NCBI RefSeq assembly: GCF_042650565.1
Contig: NZ_JBHSBH010000020.1
Location: 96,566 to 160,565, forward strand
Source of the DNA: Nocardiopsis_B sediminis
GTDB lineage: Bacteria > Actinomycetota > Actinomycetes > Streptosporangiales > Streptosporangiaceae
Length of the DNA stretch: 64,000 bases
Direction of reading: 5' to 3'
This document shows positions 42,155 to 51,228 of this stretch, one piece after another. The notes under the pieces were generated by a model. That model saw only the letters and a program-made list of their open reading frames with translations, had not been told where the DNA came from and searched no databases. Position 1 is the stretch's first letter. Every line of letters begins with the position of its first letter. The position numbers and the translations under genes are program-made.

Positions 42155-43014
42155 ACCGCCGGAACGGGGCGGGGCGAGCCGGGGCGCGACGACCGCGCCA
42201 GCGTCACCACCCCGATGGTGCCGACCACGGCGGCCACGATCGCCACGGAGGCGTTGACGGGGTCGTTCGGCACCCGCTCACCGAAGAACGCCACCCCGAT
42301 CAGGGTGGCGGCGAACGGATCGCTGATGAGCAGGGTGGCGTAGGCGAGCGCGAAGTGGCCGGTGCGGTAGGAGTTCTGCACGACGAGGGCGCCGCACAGG
42401 CCGATCACCAGCGCGACCACGGTCAGCGGGCTGAGGACCGCGAGCGGGTCGGCCAGGGCGCCCACCCCGATCACCCGGGCCAGCGCCGAGGTCATGGCGT
42501 AGGCCACGCCGCCGGCCACGGCCAGCGTCCAGGCGCGTGCGGCGTCGCCCACCAGCCGCGCCACCGCCACGCACAGCAGCATCGCCGCGGCGCAGGCGAG
42601 CGGCATCAACACCATCTCGGTGGATGTCAGATGGGGGGCGCCGGCGTGCGAGGGCACCGTGGACAGCAGCCCGGCGAGGGCGGCCGTCACCGCGAGCGAC
42701 CCGAAGATCTGCTGGGCCGACGGCCGCCGCTTGCGGAAGAAGGCCGAGAGCAGGACGGCGAAGAGCAGGCCGCTGATCCCTATCGGCTGGATGATGATGA
42801 GCGGCGCGTGGCCCAGCGCCCACATGTGCGCCCCGACCCCGCCCACGGTCAGCAGCGACCCGGCGCACCATCTGCGGCTGCGCGCCAGGTGCCGGAGGAG
42901 CCGCAGCTGGCTGATGCCCGCAACGGGCGCCCGCATCGCGGCGCGCTCCTGGAGGGCCGCACCCAGAGCGGCGGCCAGCGCCCCCGCGATGGCAACGGTG
43001 ACAGACCACGTCAT
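42106..43014 (-). CDS. DMT superfamily transporter (EamA-like)
   Basis: A 302-residue membrane protein with nine or ten helices. Segments such as IIIQPIGISGLLFAVLLSAFFRKRRPS and FALAYATLLISDPFAATLIGVAFFGERVP are typical of the actinobacterial DMT group that faces the drug/metabolite transporters. The second half ends with an Arg- and Pro-rich cytoplasmic tail. Its substrate is unknown. The ATG at 43014 (start MTWSVTVAIAG) is chosen because the upstream extension is Arg-rich and not membrane-like. Its last 49 bases overlap the 3' end of the glycosyltransferase gene in antisense. Confidence 0.82.
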   Translation of the reverse strand: MTWSVTVAIAGALAAALGAALQERAAMRAPVAGISQLRLLRHLARSRRWCAGSLLTVGGVGAHMWALGHAPLIIIQPIGISGLLFAVLLSAFFRKRRPSAQQIFGSLAVTAALAGLLSTVPSHAGAPHLTSTEMVLMPLACAAAMLLCVAVARLVGDAARAWTLAVAGGVAYAMTSALARVIGVGALADPLAVLSPLTVVALVIGLCGALVVQNSYRTGHFALAYATLLISDPFAATLIGVAFFGERVPNDPVNASVAIVAAVVGTIGVVTLARSSRPGSPRPVPAVQAPASPETRTRATSR

Positions 43015-43278
43015 GTACCGGCTCCGCCCTTCCCCCGATGTGTCCGGCCGATGCGTCCGCCGACGCGACGTCCCCGCGGGGCCTCGGACCTGAATCACTA
43101 CGTGCCGCCCGCGGAACACTCCACCGGTCCGGACGGCCGCATCCCGGTACCGTCGAACGGACCTGACCTGCGGGCATCTTGATAGGACGCGAGTGAAACG
43201 ACGATAAAGGGCAAACCGAGATTACCCAGTCCGGAGCGTTCGCGCGCCCGGCGGCCGGTGAGGGACCACCCTACGGCG

Positions 43279-44709
43279 TCAGGGGAGAGTGGGCACCCAG
43301 AAGCCGATCACGGCTCCGCCGCCGGCCCGGTTGTGCGCGAACACCCCGCCGTGGTGGGCCATCGCGATGTCGTGCACCATCGACAGCCCCAGGCCCGACC
43401 CGGGCAGCGAGCGCGCCGATGTCGCCCGGAAGAAGCGCTCGAAGATGTGGTCGGCTTCGCCGGGATCGAGCCCGGGACCCCGGTCGCGGACCTCCACGCG
43501 GCCCCGGCTCACCACGATCTCGATCGGGGCGGTGCCGTCGGGGTCGAACTTGGCGGCGTTCTCCACCGGGTTGGACAGCGCCCGCTCCAGCGCGCCCGGG
43601 ACGCCCATGACGGTGCTGTCGTCGGCGTCGACGGTGATCTCGCGCCCGGTGCGCCGCCGGGCGCGCGCGGCCACCTGCTCGGCGATGCCGCGCAGGTCCA
43701 CCTCGCGCGGCGGTTCGTCCTCGCGGCTGTCGGTGGCGAGCTGCACCAGCTCGTTGACCAGGTCGGTGAGCTCGCGGGTCTCACCCTGGAGGTCGTCGAT
43801 CAGCCGGTCGCGGGCTTCGGGGTCGAGCCGGTCGATCCGCCGCATGACGCTGACGTTGGTGCGCAGGCTGGTCAGCGGGGTGCGCAGCTCGTGGGACGCG
43901 TTCTGCACGAGCCGCCGCTGCTCCTCCTTGGCGCCGGCCAGCCGGGCCAGCATCGCGTTGAAGGCGTTGCCCAGGCGCCCCACCTCGTCGTTGCCGGCCT
44001 CCTCCCGGCCGGGGGCGGGGTGGTCCAGCCGCCCGGTGGAGCTGACGTACTCGGCCGCCTCGGTGAGGCGGACCAGCCGGCCGGTGACGGTGCGCCCCAC
44101 CAGCCAGCCGGCGATGCCCGCGCCGACGAGCACGGCCACGCCCACGCCCACCATCTGCCACGCCAGCGAGTCGAGCATCCGCTCCGTCGGCGACAGGCGC
44201 TGCCCGATCTGGATGGCCCCGGAGCCGCCGCCGATGGACACGGTGGCGATGCGGTAGTCCTCGCCGTTGGCCGCCCCCTCGCGGGTGGCGACCACCCCGG
44301 GCTCCTGCTCGGCGGCGATCTCGCGGTCCTCGTCGGTCGTCGGCAGGATCTCGAGCGCCTCGGGGCTCTGGACGGAGACGTTCAGGCCGCCGTCGGGCCG
44401 CACCACCTGGAAGACGAAGGAGTCGGAGTGCAGGAAGGTGAAGCCGCTCCCGCCGGGGCCGCCGCCCGTGTTCGGCTGCGGGGGCGTGCGCAGGTCGGAG
44501 CTGAGGCCCGCCACCGTGGCGTCGAACTCCTGCTCGTGGTCGGTGCGGATCATGAAGGCCGCCGTGTTGTAGGCCAGCGCACCCACCAGGGTGATGACCG
44601 CCGCCGCGACCAGCGCGAACCACACCGCGAACCGGGTGCCCAGCCGCCAGTCGGCCACCGGCCGCCACCGCCGCAGCAGGGCGGCCGCCTGGGAACGCAC
44701 CCAGGTCAT
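43279..44709 (-). CDS. mprB: MprB-like sensor histidine kinase
   Basis: A 476-residue membrane kinase. Two membrane helices (AVWFALVAAAVITLVGALAY and VGVGVAVLVGAGIAGWLVG) enclose an extracytoplasmic sensor of about 110 residues. A HAMP domain follows. The phosphoacceptor His is in NASHELRTPLTSLRTNVSV, the ATP site has ENAAKFD (N box), RDRGPGLD (G1) and GSGLGLSMV (G2). The sequence resembles mycobacterial MprB. The ATG overlaps the regulator stop by four bases. It would phosphorylate the regulator upstream in response to envelope stress. Confidence 0.88.
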   Translation of the reverse strand: MTWVRSQAAALLRRWRPVADWRLGTRFAVWFALVAAAVITLVGALAYNTAAFMIRTDHEQEFDATVAGLSSDLRTPPQPNTGGGPGGSGFTFLHSDSFVFQVVRPDGGLNVSVQSPEALEILPTTDEDREIAAEQEPGVVATREGAANGEDYRIATVSIGGGSGAIQIGQRLSPTERMLDSLAWQMVGVGVAVLVGAGIAGWLVGRTVTGRLVRLTEAAEYVSSTGRLDHPAPGREEAGNDEVGRLGNAFNAMLARLAGAKEEQRRLVQNASHELRTPLTSLRTNVSVMRRIDRLDPEARDRLIDDLQGETRELTDLVNELVQLATDSREDEPPREVDLRGIAEQVAARARRRTGREITVDADDSTVMGVPGALERALSNPVENAAKFDPDGTAPIEIVVSRGRVEVRDRGPGLDPGEADHIFERFFRATSARSLPGSGLGLSMVHDIAMAHHGGVFAHNRAGGGAVIGFWVPTLP

Positions 44710-45413
44710 CGGCGGGCCTGCGGGCGCACCGTGTAGCCGACCCCGCGCACGGTCTGGATCAGCTGCGGCGCCCCCGCCGGTTCCAGCTTGCGGCGCAGGT
44801 AGCTGATGTAGACCGCGAGGTTCTTGGACTCCGGCCCGAAGTCGTAGCCCCAGATCCGGTCGTAGATCGTGGCGTGGTCGAGCACGATCCCGGCGTTGCG
44901 GACGAGCAGCTCCAGCAGGTCGAACTCGGTCTTGGACAGCTCGACCTCGCGCTCGCCGCGCCAGACGCGCCGCGCCGCCGGGTCCAGCCGCAGGTCGTCG
45001 ACCTGGAGGAGGGGCTCGGGGCCCTCATCGGGGGAGACGGGGGCGGCGCGGCGCAGCAGCGCCCGCAGCCGGGCCAGCAGCTCGTCGAGCTCGAACGGCT
45101 TGGGGAGGTAGTCGTCGGCCCCCGCGTCGAGCCCGGCCACCCGGTCGGGGGTCTCGACCCGGGCGGTCAGCATCATGATGGGCGTGCGGTCGCCCTCCGC
45201 GCGCAGCACCCGGCACACGCCGAGGCCGTCGACACCGGGCATCATCACGTCCAGGACGAGGAGGTCGACGGGGTCGGCGTGCACGGCGGCGATGGCCTGC
45301 ACCCCGTCGCTCACGGTCCGCACCGAGTAGCCCTCCAGCTGGAGGGCCCGTTCGAGGGACTCCCGGATGGCGCGGTCGTCGTCGGCGATCAGCACGCGGC
45401 TGGCTGGGCTCAT
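44706..45413 (-). CDS. mprA: MprA-like OmpR-family response regulator
   Basis: A 235-residue two-domain regulator. The receiver has the acidic pair in RVLIADDDRAI, the phosphorylated Asp in LLVLDVMMPGVDGL, the Thr in MMLTAR and the Lys in YLPKPFE. The C-terminal winged helix has ELSKTEFDLLELLVRNAGIVL and VYISYLRRKLE. It is the first gene of the pair with the kinase. The ATG at 45413 starts MSPASRVLI; ribosome binding site weak. In mycobacteria MprA activates pepD and sigma E; here pepD lies 3 kb beyond the kinase. Confidence 0.9.
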   Translation of the reverse strand: MSPASRVLIADDDRAIRESLERALQLEGYSVRTVSDGVQAIAAVHADPVDLLVLDVMMPGVDGLGVCRVLRAEGDRTPIMMLTARVETPDRVAGLDAGADDYLPKPFELDELLARLRALLRRAAPVSPDEGPEPLLQVDDLRLDPAARRVWRGEREVELSKTEFDLLELLVRNAGIVLDHATIYDRIWGYDFGPESKNLAVYISYLRRKLEPAGAPQLIQTVRGVGYTVRPQARR

Positions 45414-45436
45414 AGGCACATCGTGGCCTATGAGGG

Positions 45437-46426
45437 TTAGCCTCCGGTAAGAGGCGCGGCGCCGGCGGATGAGGGCGCCCGCCGCAGGTCCAGCTCCCAG
45501 GTCTGGCCGACCAGCTCGCGGCCGAACCGCGGGGCCGGGTCCTCCTCCACCAGGGTGAACCCGGCGCCCTTGTAGATCCGCCGCGCCGACGCCAGCACCG
45601 AGACCGTCCACAGCACCATGCGCGTGTAGCCGCGCGAACGGGCGTAGGAGATGCAGTGGCCGACCAGCCGGCCGCCGATGCCCCGGCCGCGCGCCCACGG
45701 CTCCACGTGCAGCAGCCTCAGCCGGGCGGTGGTGTCGTCCTCGCGGACGCAGAAGACGGCGCCGGCGCGCTCGCCGTCCGCCTCGGCGATCCAGGCGTCC
45801 TCGCACGCGGGGTCGTGCGTGCGGCCGTAGTCGGCGGCGATCCCGGCCACCAGCGCCTCGTAGGTGTGGTCGAAGCCGTGCTCGGCGGCGTACAGGGCCC
45901 CGTTGCGCTCGACCACCCAGCCGAGGTCGCCGGGGCGCAGGGGCCGCAGCACCGGGTCGGCGCCGGCGGGCTCCGCGCCGGGCTCGGCGAGCAGCCGGCG
46001 GACGCTGCGCAGCGCCGCGACCAGCCGTTCCCGGTCGGCGGGGGAGAGGTGGCCGATCAGCTCGCGGACCTGGTCGGTGGAGCGGCCGTCCAGGGTCCGC
46101 GCGGCCGCGGTGCCCTCGCCGGTGGGCGCGATCACCTGGCGGCGGCCGTCGTCGGGCGACGCCGTGCGGGTGAGCAGGCCGCTGCTCTCCATCCGGGTGA
46201 GGACCCGGCTGAGCTGCCCGGCGTCCATGTCGAGCGCCCGGCGCAGGTCGACGGCCTCGGTGCTGTCGCGGTGGGCGAGCTCGTAGAGGATGCGGGACTC
46301 GGTCAGCGAGAACGGCGAGTCCAGCAGCCCCGGGCGCAGGACCCCCACACGCCGGGTGAAGAACCGGTTGAACGCCCGTACCTCGGCGATGTCGGCGGCG
46401 GGCACAAGTGCGGGTTCGGCGGCCAT
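45437..46426 (-). CDS. MarR-type regulator fused to GNAT acetyltransferase
   Basis: A 329-residue fusion. Residues 1-150 are a MarR winged helix (FTRRVGVLRPGLLDSPFSLTESRILYEL; MDAGQLSRVLTRMESSGLLTRT; DDGRRQVIAPTGEG). Residues 165-315 are a GNAT domain with RLRLLHVEPWARGRGIGGRLV as acetyl-CoA loop and ASARRIYKGAGF near the end. Such fusions are widespread, and the acetylated substrate is unknown; binding of the substrate or CoA may control DNA binding. The ATG at 46426 has GAGGGG eight bases upstream. It lies between the response regulator and a CoA-ester lyase gene, all on the minus strand. Confidence 0.9.
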   Translation of the reverse strand: MAAEPALVPAADIAEVRAFNRFFTRRVGVLRPGLLDSPFSLTESRILYELAHRDSTEAVDLRRALDMDAGQLSRVLTRMESSGLLTRTASPDDGRRQVIAPTGEGTAAARTLDGRSTDQVRELIGHLSPADRERLVAALRSVRRLLAEPGAEPAGADPVLRPLRPGDLGWVVERNGALYAAEHGFDHTYEALVAGIAADYGRTHDPACEDAWIAEADGERAGAVFCVREDDTTARLRLLHVEPWARGRGIGGRLVGHCISYARSRGYTRMVLWTVSVLASARRIYKGAGFTLVEEDPAPRFGRELVGQTWELDLRRAPSSAGAAPLTGG

Positions 46427-46515
46427 GTTCTGTTCCCCTCGGTCTGCTCGGCCGGATTCGTTGACTCTGTCAAGCAAATCTACAGCCGTCCCCCGGGCGG
46501 GGGAACCGCCCGCCG

Positions 46516-47448
46516 CTAGGAGGGGGTGCGGCGCAGGCCCGCTGCCCGGCCCTTGTGGGCGATGACCAGGGCCATCTTGCGCGACGCCTCGTCGAGCATC
46601 TCCTCGCCGAGCATCACCGCACCTCGGCGCTCCACCGTCGTGGCGTGCTCGTAGGCGTCCAGGATCGCCTCGGCGTGGTCGTAGTCCTCCTGCCCGGGCG
46701 CGTAGACCTCGTTGGCCGCATCGACCTGGAGCGGGTGCAGCACCCACTTGCCGTCGAAGCCCAGCGCCGCCGACCGGCCCGCCGAGCGCCGGAACGCGCC
46801 GGTGTCGCGGACCTGGAGGCAGGGGCCGTCGATGGCCTGGAGGCCGTTGGCGCGGGCGGCGGTCAGGATGCGCATCAGCACGTAGTGGTAGGCGTCGCCG
46901 ACGTCGTAGCCGGGCGGCTGCTCGCCGACGGCCAGCGACTTCATGTTGAGCGACGCCATGAAATCGGCCGGGCCGTAGACCAGCGCCTCCAGCCGGGGCG
47001 ACGCCGCGGCGATCGCGTCGACGTCCACCAGCCCGCGGGCGTCCTCGATCTGCGCCTCGATCCCGATGCGGCCCGGCTCAAGGCCCGCGGCGCGCTCGAT
47101 CTGGGTGAGCAGCAGGTCCAGCCAGCGCACCTGCTCGGCCCCGGTGACCTTGGGCAGGATCAGGCAGTCGACGTTCGCCCCCGCGCCCTCGGCGACCGCG
47201 ATCACGTCGCGGTACGTCCACGCGGTGTCCAGGGCGTTCACGCGCACCGCCCGCACCCGGTCGCCCCACCCGCCCTCGTTGAGGGCGGCGACGACACGGG
47301 CGCGCGCCGCCTCCTTCTCCGCCGGCGCGACCGCGTCCTCCAGGTCCAAGAAGAACGCGTCGACCGGCAGGCCGCGCGCCTTCTCGATGAACCGCGGGCT
47401 GGACCCGGGCACGGCGAGAACCGACCGGCGCGACCGCGACGCCACCAT
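46516..47448 (-). CDS. HpcH/HpaI family CoA-ester lyase (CitE/malyl-CoA lyase-like)
   Basis: A 310-residue TIM-barrel lyase. It begins RRSVLAVPGSSPRFIEKA, a typical CitE-like start. Metal-binding acidic residues occur in FLDLEDAVAP, and IEAQIEDARGL carries the second. GFDGKWVLHPLQV is the conserved CoA-ester lyase segment. Relatives cleave malyl-CoA, beta-methylmalyl-CoA or citramalyl-CoA. The substrate is not determined. The ATG at 47448 has GAGGAG five bases before it. It is divergent from the molybdopterin enzyme. Confidence 0.88.
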   Translation of the reverse strand: MVASRSRRSVLAVPGSSPRFIEKARGLPVDAFFLDLEDAVAPAEKEAARARVVAALNEGGWGDRVRAVRVNALDTAWTYRDVIAVAEGAGANVDCLILPKVTGAEQVRWLDLLLTQIERAAGLEPGRIGIEAQIEDARGLVDVDAIAAASPRLEALVYGPADFMASLNMKSLAVGEQPPGYDVGDAYHYVLMRILTAARANGLQAIDGPCLQVRDTGAFRRSAGRSAALGFDGKWVLHPLQVDAANEVYAPGQEDYDHAEAILDAYEHATTVERRGAVMLGEEMLDEASRKMALVIAHKGRAAGLRRTPS

Positions 47449-47618
47449 GCACACTCCTCTACTACGTCTCTACGACGACGGCTCCGGAGCCCACATCCTG
47501 CCAAACGCCCCGGGCGCGGCGGCCTCCGGCCCGCATCCGGGTGCGGGCCGCGAGCCCGCCCCGACGATCCCCGCATAAGGTGCGTACAGGCACGAGGAGA
47601 GCGCGGGAGAGGGCGACG

Positions 47619-49943
47619 GTGGCACAGCAGAACCCGGAGATCGCGGAGTACCCCACCAGCTCCCACTGGGGCACCTACTCGGTGCTGGTGGCCGACGGCA
47701 CCGTGGTCGGCGTCCGGCCCGACCCCGCGGACCCCGCTCCCTCGCCCATCATCGGCAACGTCCCCGAGGCCCAGCACCACGCCACGCGGGTCGACCGCCC
47801 CGTCGTGCGCCGCCGCTGGCTCGAGAACGGCCCCGGCCCCGACGACCACCGCGGCCGCCCCGACGACGAATACGTCGCCCTGGAGTGGGACGACCTGCTC
47901 GACCGGCTCGCCGCCGAACTCGACCGGGTCCGCCGCACCCACGGCAACCAGGCGATCTACGGCGGCTCCTACGGCTGGGGCAGCGCCGGCCGCCTCCACC
48001 ACGCGCAGAGCCAGCTGCACCGCTTCCTCAACAGCATCGGCGGCTACACGCGTTCACGCACCACCTACAGCCACGCCGCCGTCGAAGTGCTCGCCCCCCA
48101 CGTGCTCGGCGACCAGGGCGCCTACGACCTGCTGCGCCGCCCGGCCACCTGGCAGGCGATCGCCGAGCACACCGACCTGCTGGTCACCTTCGGCGGGCTG
48201 CGCGTCTCCAACGCCTGGACCGCCTCCGGCGGGCGCGCGGCCCACACCGCCGAGCCGGGCATGCGCGCCGCAGCGGCCCGCGGGCTGCGCACCATCTCCA
48301 TCAGCCCGCTGCGCGACGACACCCTGGCCGACATGGGCGCCGAATGGCTGCCAGCGGCGCCGGGCACCGACACCGCGATCCTGCTCGCGCTCATGCACGT
48401 GCTCTTCACCGAGGGCCGCGCCGACACCGCGTTCCTGGACCGCTACACCGTCGGCGCCGACATCCTGCGCCGCTATGTCCTGGGCGAGACCGACGGCACC
48501 CCCAAGAGCCCCGAGTGGGCCGCCCCCATTTGCGAACTGCCCGCCGAGGAGCTGCGCGGGCTCGCCCGGCGCATGGCCGCGGGCCGCACGCTCATCAACG
48601 TCGGCTGGTCCGTCCAGCGCGCCCGCTACGGCGAGCAGCCGCTGTGGGCGGGGATCGCGCTCGCCGCCTGCCTGGGGCAGATCGGCCTGCCCGGCGGCGG
48701 GTTCGGCGCCGGGTACGGGTCCATGGGCAGCTACGGCGGCGGCGCCACCCCGCTCGGGCTGCCCAAGCTCCCGCAGGGCGCCAACCCGGTGGACGAATAC
48801 ATCCCCGTGGCGCGCGTGGCCGACATGCTCCTGCACCCCGGCGAGGCCTACGACTTCAACGGCGAGCGCCGCCGCTACCCCGACATCAGGCTCGTCGCCT
48901 GGGCGGGCGGCAACCCCTTCCACCACCACCAGGACCTCGCCCGCCTCAGCCGCGCCTTCGCCCGCCCCGACACCGTCGTCGTCGCCGAGACCCACTGGAC
49001 CGCGACCGCCCGCCACGCCGACATCGTCCTGCCCGCCACGACCTCCCTGGAACGCGACGACGTCACCGCCGGCCAGGGCGACCTGCGGCTGCGCGCCATG
49101 CCGCGGGCGGTGCCCCCGCACGGGCAGGCCCGCAACGAGTACGACGTCTACGCCGCCCTCGCCGAACGGCTCGGCGCCGGCGCCGCCTTCACCGAGGGCC
49201 GCACCTCCGCCGAATGGCTGCGGCACCTCTACGAGGACTGGCGGGGGCGCACCGGCCGGTCCGAGGAGGTGCCCGGGTTCGACGCCTTCTGGGCCGACGG
49301 CTCGACGCCGCTGCCGGGGCGGACGGAACCCGTCACGCTCCTCGGCGACTTCCGCGCCGACCCCGTCGCCCACCCTCTGGGCACGCCCAGCGGCCGGATC
49401 GAACTGTTCTCCGCGACCATCGCCGCCTTCGGCCACGCCGACTGCCCCGGCCACCCGGTCTGGCTGGACCCCGGTGAACGGCTGGGCACCGAGCGCGCCC
49501 GCACCTGGCCGCTGCTGCTCCTCGCCAACCAGCCCACCGGCCGGCTGCACAGCCAGCAGGACATGGGCGCCCACAGCCGGTCCCAGAAGATCGCCGGCCG
49601 CGCCCCGCTGCGCCTGCACCCCGACGACGCCGCCGCGCGCGGGCTGTCCGACGGCGACGTGGTGCGGGTGTCCAACGACCGCGGGAGCTGCCTGGCCGGG
49701 GTCGCCATCAGCGACGACCTGCGCCGCGGGGTCGTGCAGCTGTCCACCGGTGCCTGGTACGACCCGTCGGCGCCAGGGGTCACCTGCGCCCACGGCAACC
49801 CCAACGTCTTGACCGCCGACATCGGCACCTCGTCCCTCAGCCAGGGCACCACGGGCCAGCTGGCCCTGGTCGAGGTGGAGCGCCACACCGGCCCCGTTCC
49901 CCCGGTCCGTGCGTTCACCCCGCCCCGGATCACCGACCGGTAG
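47619..49943 (+). CDS. Molybdopterin oxidoreductase of the BisC/TorA type
   Basis: A 774-residue member of the DMSO reductase family. It starts with SSHWGTYSVLVADGTVVGV, without the Cys cluster that binds iron-sulfur in other members, as in BisC, TorA and DorA. The molybdenum ligand is probably Ser in RTTYSHAAVEVLAPH. Guanine-dinucleotide sites are seen in INVGWSVQRARYGEQPLWAGIAL and GGNPFHHHQDL. The C terminus has FLANQPTGRLHSQQD-like contacts and QLSTGAWYDP. No Tat signal is present, so it is cytoplasmic: sulfoxide or N-oxide reduction, as BisC, is likely by family. The GTG at 47619 has GGGAGAGGG nearby. Confidence 0.87.
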   Translation: MAQQNPEIAEYPTSSHWGTYSVLVADGTVVGVRPDPADPAPSPIIGNVPEAQHHATRVDRPVVRRRWLENGPGPDDHRGRPDDEYVALEWDDLLDRLAAELDRVRRTHGNQAIYGGSYGWGSAGRLHHAQSQLHRFLNSIGGYTRSRTTYSHAAVEVLAPHVLGDQGAYDLLRRPATWQAIAEHTDLLVTFGGLRVSNAWTASGGRAAHTAEPGMRAAAARGLRTISISPLRDDTLADMGAEWLPAAPGTDTAILLALMHVLFTEGRADTAFLDRYTVGADILRRYVLGETDGTPKSPEWAAPICELPAEELRGLARRMAAGRTLINVGWSVQRARYGEQPLWAGIALAACLGQIGLPGGGFGAGYGSMGSYGGGATPLGLPKLPQGANPVDEYIPVARVADMLLHPGEAYDFNGERRRYPDIRLVAWAGGNPFHHHQDLARLSRAFARPDTVVVAETHWTATARHADIVLPATTSLERDDVTAGQGDLRLRAMPRAVPPHGQARNEYDVYAALAERLGAGAAFTEGRTSAEWLRHLYEDWRGRTGRSEEVPGFDAFWADGSTPLPGRTEPVTLLGDFRADPVAHPLGTPSGRIELFSATIAAFGHADCPGHPVWLDPGERLGTERARTWPLLLLANQPTGRLHSQQDMGAHSRSQKIAGRAPLRLHPDDAAARGLSDGDVVRVSNDRGSCLAGVAISDDLRRGVVQLSTGAWYDPSAPGVTCAHGNPNVLTADIGTSSLSQGTTGQLALVEVERHTGPVPPVRAFTPPRITDR

Positions 49944-50007
49944 GGAGAGTCGTTCCAGCTGGGGAGACGTCCGTCACCTGCGGTCCCGGGTTTCGCCGGA
50001 ACGGGAC

Positions 50008-50026
50008 GTAGGTTAGCCTCGTCTAA
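50008..50026 (+). promoter_or_regulatory. Iron box (DmdR/IdeR operator) of the siderophore transporter
   Basis: The 19 bases GTAGGTTAGCCTCGTCTAA match the actinobacterial iron box (TTAGGTTAGGCTAACCTAA) at most positions. It includes TAGCCT, a possible -10. Fe(II)-loaded DmdR/IdeR would bind here and repress. It stands 46 bases before the leader ORF and 99 bases before the first permease gene. Confidence 0.88.
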
Positions 50027-50071
50027 GTTCGGCCGAGCCCGGCCGCCCCCCGAGCGATGGAGGACGCGACA

Positions 50072-50128
50072 GTGGTGTGCCTGCTGCACCGGCCTGCGCC
50101 GGCGGTGTGCCGAGGCGCGGCGCGATGA
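50072..50128 (+). CDS. 18-residue leader ORF before the siderophore permease
   Basis: GTG with GGAGG eight bases upstream, encoding MVCLLHRPAPAVCRGAAR. The stop TGA overlaps the ATG of the first permease gene as ATGA. It has the best ribosome binding site in the region, while the permease itself has only a weak one, so its translation would feed the permease start. The Cys, His and Arg codons hint at a leader peptide of the kind found before actinobacterial transport genes, but any sensing is inference. Frame and position could also be chance. Confidence 0.55.
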   Translation: MVCLLHRPAPAVCRGAAR

Positions 50129-51228
50129 GCCTGGAGCGTCCCTCCACCGCGGTCACCGGCGCCTCGGGGGCCGGAGCCGATGCCGCCGTCGCCGCGGACC
50201 TGCTCGGCGACCGCACCCGGGCCAGGGCCCGCACCCACCTGGCGCGTACCGCCGGGCTGGCGGCCGCCCTCGGCGTCCTGGTGGCCTGCGCGCTGCTGAG
50301 CATCGCCGTCGGGGCCAAGGCCATCCCGGTCGCCACCGTCTGGGACGCGCTGTGGAGCTACGACGGCTCCTACGACCACAGCGTCGTCCGCGAACTGCGG
50401 CTGCCCCGCACCGTCCTCGGGATCTTCGTGGGGGCCGCCCTCGGCCTCGCCGGGGCGCTCATGCAGGCGCTCACCCGCAACCCGCTCGCCGAACCGGGCA
50501 TCCTCGGCGTCAACTCCGGCGCCGCCGCCGCGGTCGTGGTCGCGATCTTCGTCTTCGGCCTGGCCACCCCGGCCCAGTACCTGTGGTTCTCCTTCATCGG
50601 CGCCGGCCTCACCGCCCTGCTGGTCTACAGCCTGGGATCGCGCGGCCGGACCGGCGCCACCCCCGTGCGCCTGGCGCTCGCGGGCACCGCGGTCGCCGCG
50701 GTCCTCCAGGGCTTCGTCCACAGCATCATCCTGCTCGACGACTTCGTCTTCGACCGCATCCGGTTCTGGCAGGTCGGCTCCCTCGTCGGCCGCGACCTCG
50801 ACATCTTCGTGCAGGTGTGGCCGTTCCTGATGGCCGGGGTCGTGATCGCCCTGCTCCTGGGGCCCGCGCTCAACACCATCGCCCTCGGCGAGGACCTCGC
50901 CGCGGCGCTGGGCGCGCGGATCAACCGGACCCGCGCCGTCACCGCGCTGGCGATCATCCTGCTGTGCGGCGCGGCGACCGCCGCGGCCGGCCCCATCTGG
51001 TTCGTCGGCCTCATCGTCCCCCACATCGCGCGGACCCTGACCGGCCCCGACCAGCGGTGGCTGCTGCCCTACTCCGCCGTGCTCGCGGCGATCCTGCTCA
51101 CCGGGGCCGACACCCTGGGCCGGATCGTGCTCCCCAACGGAGAACTGGAGGTCGGCATCATCACCGCCCTGGTCGGCGCCCCGGTGTTCATCGCACTCGT
51201 GCGGCGCAAGAAGATGGCCCGGATATGA
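50125..51228 (+). CDS. fepD: Iron-siderophore ABC transporter permease (FecCD type)
   Basis: A 367-residue FecCD-family permease. A hydrophilic N-terminal about 45 residues precede eight to ten helices. Conserved parts: LRLPRTVLGIFVGAALGLAGALMQALTRNPLAEPGILGVNSGA, given here only as the segments RLPRTVLG, GALMQALTRNPLAEP and LGVNSGA, and near the end AAGPIWFVGLIVPHIAR, the site contacting the ATPase. It forms the channel with the next gene product. The ATG at 50125 overlaps the leader ORF, and its stop overlaps the next start as ATGA. Repressed by iron through the upstream box. Confidence 0.95.
   Translation: MSLERPSTAVTGASGAGADAAVAADLLGDRTRARARTHLARTAGLAAALGVLVACALLSIAVGAKAIPVATVWDALWSYDGSYDHSVVRELRLPRTVLGIFVGAALGLAGALMQALTRNPLAEPGILGVNSGAAAAVVVAIFVFGLATPAQYLWFSFIGAGLTALLVYSLGSRGRTGATPVRLALAGTAVAAVLQGFVHSIILLDDFVFDRIRFWQVGSLVGRDLDIFVQVWPFLMAGVVIALLLGPALNTIALGEDLAAALGARINRTRAVTALAIILLCGAATAAAGPIWFVGLIVPHIARTLTGPDQRWLLPYSAVLAAILLTGADTLGRIVLPNGELEVGIITALVGAPVFIALVRRKKMARI

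Noticed and set aside
45431..45441. GGTTAGCCTCC resembling half of an iron box near the response regulator
   Set aside because: Only one half matches, and it overlaps the stop of the MarR-GNAT gene.
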